From: an uncultured Flavobacterium sp.
Lineage (GTDB): Bacteria > Bacteroidota > Bacteroidia > Flavobacteriales > Flavobacteriaceae
Assembly (NCBI RefSeq): GCF_937967675.1
Contig: NZ_CALBSN010000138.1
Span: 1 to 15,893, forward strand
Direction of reading: 5' to 3'
Length of the DNA: 15,893 nucleotides
Notes under the pieces: model-generated
The model's input: only the letters and a program-made list of their open reading frames with translations
Told to the model about the DNA's origin: nothing
Databases searched by the model: none
Part shown: positions 13,405 to 15,893 of the stretch, piece by piece
Layout: every line of letters starts with the position of its first letter
Numbering within the stretch: the stretch's first letter is position 1
Position numbers and translations under genes: made by a program

Positions 13405-13929
13405 ATGTATCATAATTATAAAAACGTAGAGATTGTAAAACCAGGAGGTCTTGAATTAAAAGATCGTTTGGTGAGTGTAAATCGTGTTACTAAAGTTACT
13501 AAAGGAGGTAGAGCATTTGGTTTCTCTGCTATCGTAGTAGTTGGTGATGAAAACGGAGTAGTAGGTCATGGATTAGGAAAATCAAAAGATGTTTCTGAAG
13601 CAATCGCTAAAGCGGTGGAAGATGCTAAGAAAAATTTAGTGAGAATTCCTCTTCAAGGTCAATCTGTTCCTCATGAGCAAAAAGGTAAATTTGGTGGTGC
13701 TAGAGTATTCTTAATGCCTGCTTCTCATGGTACTGGAGTTATTGCTGGTGGTGCTGTTCGTGCGGTATTGGAGTCTGTAGGTGTTCACGATGTATTATCT
13801 AAATCGCAAGGTTCATCTAACCCTCACAATGTAGTAAAAGCAACTTTTGATGCTTTATTACAAATGAGAAGTGCTGCTACTGTAGCTAAACAAAGAGGAG
13901 TATCTTTAGAAAAAGTATTCAAAGGTTAA
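13405..13929 (+). CDS. rpsE: 30S ribosomal protein S5
   Basis: S5 lies at the mRNA entry tunnel and affects fidelity. The 174-residue product has the N-terminal double-stranded-RNA-binding-like domain: LKDRLVSVNRVTKVTKGGRA and GHGLGKSKDVSEAIAKAVED. The C-terminal domain contains GTGVIAGGAVRAVLESVGVHD and SSNPHNVVKATFDAL. The loop KVTKGGRAFGF, where spectinomycin-resistance changes occur in other bacteria, looks like wild type. rpmD follows after 13 nt. Confidence 0.98.
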   Translation: MYHNYKNVEIVKPGGLELKDRLVSVNRVTKVTKGGRAFGFSAIVVVGDENGVVGHGLGKSKDVSEAIAKAVEDAKKNLVRIPLQGQSVPHEQKGKFGGARVFLMPASHGTGVIAGGAVRAVLESVGVHDVLSKSQGSSNPHNVVKATFDALLQMRSAATVAKQRGVSLEKVFKG

Positions 13930-13942
13930 TTAACAGGAAATC

Positions 13943-14125
13943 ATGGCAAAATTAAAAGTAAAACAAGTAAGAAGTAAAATCAATTGTCCTCTTGATCAAA
14001 AGAGAACTTTGGAAGCTTTAGGTCTTCGTAAAATGGGACAAGTTGTTGAGCATGATGCAAATCCTGCTATCCTTGGAATGGTAAATAAAGTTAAACACTT
14101 AGTTTCTGTTGAAGAAACTAAATAA
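13943..14125 (+). CDS. rpmD: 50S ribosomal protein L30
   Basis: L30 is a small protein on the 50S surface, absent from some bacterial lineages. The 60-residue product is full length, with KLKVKQVRSKINCPLDQKRT, the conserved LEALGLRKMGQVVEHDANPA and the end MVNKVKHLVSVEE. It sits between rpsE and rplO, with gaps of 13 and 12 nt. AGGA upstream of the ATG resembles a weak Shine-Dalgarno, though most neighbours have none. Confidence 0.97.
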   Translation: MAKLKVKQVRSKINCPLDQKRTLEALGLRKMGQVVEHDANPAILGMVNKVKHLVSVEETK

Positions 14126-14137
14126 CACTATACAGTT

Positions 14138-14590
14138 ATGAATTTAAGTAACTTACAACCAGCTGAAGGTTCAGTTCACAACCAAAATAAAAGAGTAGGT
14201 AGAGGAGAAGGTTCTGGTAAAGGTGGTACTGCTGCACGTGGTCACAAAGGAGCTAAGTCTCGTTCTGGATACTCTAAGAAAATTGGTTTTGAAGGAGGTC
14301 AAATGCCACTTCAAAGACGTGTTCCTAAGTTTGGTTTCAAGAACATCAATAGAGTAGAATATCAAGGTATTAATCTTGATTCGTTACAATTATTAGTAGA
14401 TAACGGTGTAGTAACTGATACAGTTGATTTTTCTGTATTTGTAGATACTCGTTTAGCTACAAAAAATAGCTTAGTAAAGATTTTAGGAAGAGGTGAGCTA
14501 AAAACAAAACTTAAAGTAAGTGCTCACAAATTTACTGCATCTGCAAAAGCGGCTATCGAGGCTGCTGGTGGAGAAGCTGTAACTTTATAA
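14138..14590 (+). CDS. rplO: 50S ribosomal protein L15
   Basis: L15 is a late-assembly protein whose long N-terminal extension penetrates the 23S rRNA. The 150-residue protein has the family's Gly/Arg-rich N-terminus (KRVGRGEGSGKGGTAARGHK and GAKSRSGYSKKIGFEGGQMP), then LQRRVPKFGFKN. The C-terminal domain has VKILGRGELKTKLKVSAHKF and SAKAAIEAAGGEAVTL. It is about six residues longer than in Escherichia coli. It precedes secY by 12 nt, the nearly universal neighbour order. Confidence 0.98.
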   Translation: MNLSNLQPAEGSVHNQNKRVGRGEGSGKGGTAARGHKGAKSRSGYSKKIGFEGGQMPLQRRVPKFGFKNINRVEYQGINLDSLQLLVDNGVVTDTVDFSVFVDTRLATKNSLVKILGRGELKTKLKVSAHKFTASAKAAIEAAGGEAVTL

Positions 14591-14602
14591 TCCTTTAGTA
14601 AA

Positions 14603-15893
14603 ATGAAGAAATTTATAGATTCATTCATCAACGTTTGGAAAATCGAAGAGTTAAAAAATCGTATTTTGTTAACTCTTGGATTATTATTAGTGTACCGTTT
14701 TGGTGCGCAAGTTACCCTTCCGGGGATTGATGCTACTAAATTGACAAATCTTACAAACCAAACTGATGAAGGTATCGGATGGTTAATTAATGTATTTACA
14801 GGAGGTGCGTTCTCGCAAGCTTCTGTATTTGCATTAGGTATCATGCCTTATATATCAGCTTCTATCGTAGTTCAATTAATGGGAATTGCGGTGCCATATT
14901 TACAAAAATTACAAAAAGACGGTGAAAGTGGTAGAAAGAAAATTAACCAAATTACAAGATGGTTAACAATCTTAATTACTTTAGTTCAAGGACCAGGTTA
15001 TATCTATAACTTGTACAGAACTTTACCAGGAGAAGCATTTATGTTAACTGGTCCTACATTCATCTTTTCTTCAGTTCTTATCTTAGTAACTGGGACTATT
15101 TTTGCAATGTGGTTAGGAGAAAAAATTACTGATAAAGGTATTGGTAACGGTATCTCTTTATTGATAATGGTAGGTATTATTGCAAGAATGCCACAAGCAT
15201 TTATTCAAGAGTTTTCATCTAGAACTTCTCAAGCAAATGGAGGTGTTATGATGATTGTAATCGAATTAATACTTTGGTTCTTAGTGATAATTGCATGTAT
15301 TTTATTAGTAATGGCTGTAAGAAAAATTCCAGTACAGTATGCTAGACGTACAGTTTCTGGGGATTTTGAAGAAGACATGATGGGTGGTAACAGACAGTTT
15401 ATCCCATTAAAACTAAATGCATCAGGTGTTATGCCGATCATTTTTGCACAAGCTATTATGTTTATTCCTGCTGCCGTTTCTGGTTTGGCTAAAGAATCAG
15501 ATACCGCGCTTTCTATTGCTGGAATGTTCAACGATCCATTTGGTTTAGTATATAATATTGTTTTTGCTTTGTTAATCGTAATTTTTACGTATTTTTACAC
15601 CGCAATTACAGTGCCAACTAATAAGATGGCTGATGATTTAAAAAGAAGTGGAGGTTTCATTCCAGGTGTTAAACCAGGTGTTGAAACTGGAGATTACCTA
15701 GATAAAATTATGTCTTTAATTACTTTTCCAGGTTCGTTATTTCTTGCTTTAGTAGCTGTGTTCCCAGCTGTTGCAGTAAGTTTACTTGGAGTGCAAGGTG
15801 CTTGGGGGTATTTTTATGGAGGTACTTCTTTACTAATCATGGTTGGAGTTGCAATAGATACTATTCAACAAATAAATTCTTATTTATTGAATA
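14603..15893 (+). CDS. secY: Preprotein translocase subunit SecY, 3' end cut by the window
   Basis: SecY is the channel subunit of the SecYEG translocon in the inner membrane. The 430 visible codons cover all but roughly the last 18 residues expected for a flavobacterial SecY. The sequence has the pattern of ten membrane segments, the first at about 20-38. Family motifs are GIMPYISASIVVQLM (79-93), GEKITDKGIGNGISLLIMVG (172-191) and the large cytoplasmic loop VPTNKMADDLKRSGGFIPG (337-355). The position aligning by eye with Arg357 of Escherichia coli, important for SecA-driven translocation, is Lys357 here (GVKPG). This may simply be the norm for the phylum. It is the last visible gene of the rpsH unit, after rplO. 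Confidence 0.97.
   Translation, partial: MKKFIDSFINVWKIEELKNRILLTLGLLLVYRFGAQVTLPGIDATKLTNLTNQTDEGIGWLINVFTGGAFSQASVFALGIMPYISASIVVQLMGIAVPYLQKLQKDGESGRKKINQITRWLTILITLVQGPGYIYNLYRTLPGEAFMLTGPTFIFSSVLILVTGTIFAMWLGEKITDKGIGNGISLLIMVGIIARMPQAFIQEFSSRTSQANGGVMMIVIELILWFLVIIACILLVMAVRKIPVQYARRTVSGDFEEDMMGGNRQFIPLKLNASGVMPIIFAQAIMFIPAAVSGLAKESDTALSIAGMFNDPFGLVYNIVFALLIVIFTYFYTAITVPTNKMADDLKRSGGFIPGVKPGVETGDYLDKIMSLITFPGSLFLALVAVFPAVAVSLLGVQGAWGYFYGGTSLLIMVGVAIDTIQQINSYLLN

Noticed and set aside
14524..14844. Open frame of 106 codons on the minus strand across rplO and secY
   Set aside because: Antisense to two certain genes, no promoter-like motif and no recognisable protein features.
15229..15531. 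Open frame of 100 codons antisense to secY
   Set aside because: Shadow of the SecY reading frame, with no independent evidence of coding.
1..15893. Search for CRISPR arrays, insertion sequences, prophage genes, toxin-antitoxin pairs or defence systems
   Set aside because: No regularly spaced direct repeats, transposase motifs or foreign-looking genes are visible; apart from the flanks, the window is a continuous ribosomal protein cluster.

Overview
The window is a low-GC chromosomal segment from a member of the Bacteroidota, most likely Flavobacterium or a close relative in the Flavobacteriaceae. Four signs point this way. The ribosomal proteins look flavobacterial. Three intergenic promoters match the Bacteroidota sigma factor consensus (TTG, 17-23 nt, TANNTTTG) rather than sigma-70 of Proteobacteria. 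Most starts lack a Shine-Dalgarno sequence. An Omp85-type outer membrane protein lies beside the cluster, and rpsJ directly follows fusA with no tuf between them.

Layout. Positions 1-1821 are on the minus strand: the first 18 codons of a probable TrmH/RlmB-type rRNA methyltransferase (1-54), a palindromic intergenic repeat (90-148), and a 553-residue Omp85-like outer membrane protein (160-1821). A 255-nt intergenic region (1822-2076) carries a decayed palindromic repeat and the promoter of the first ribosomal operon. From 2077 to the window end everything reads on the plus strand: rpsL-rpsG-fusA-rpsJ; three tandem hairpins, two of terminator type, and a new promoter (5478-5634); rplC-rplD-rplW-rplB-rpsS-rplV-rpsC-rplP-rpmC-rpsQ-rplN-rplX-rplE-rpsN; a 105-nt gap with a further promoter and a strong leader hairpin; then rpsH-rplF-rplR-rpsE-rpmD-rplO-secY, with secY cut by the window end about 18 codons short of its expected stop.

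The plus-strand genes build the two ribosomal subunits, supply the translocase EF-G and encode the central SecY channel. Gene order is the conserved S10-spc order, but the transcriptional breaks differ from the Escherichia coli textbook layout: rpsJ belongs to the str-like unit, and the spc-like internal promoter precedes rpsH rather than rplN. All visible ribosomal genes are full length and look functional, with no frameshifts and no signs of horizontal transfer.

I found no undescribed multi-gene system. The items most worth a second look are non-coding: the rpsH leader hairpin, the hairpin array and possible 10-codon leader peptide before rplC, the palindromic repeats, and a possible leaderless start for the methyltransferase gene.
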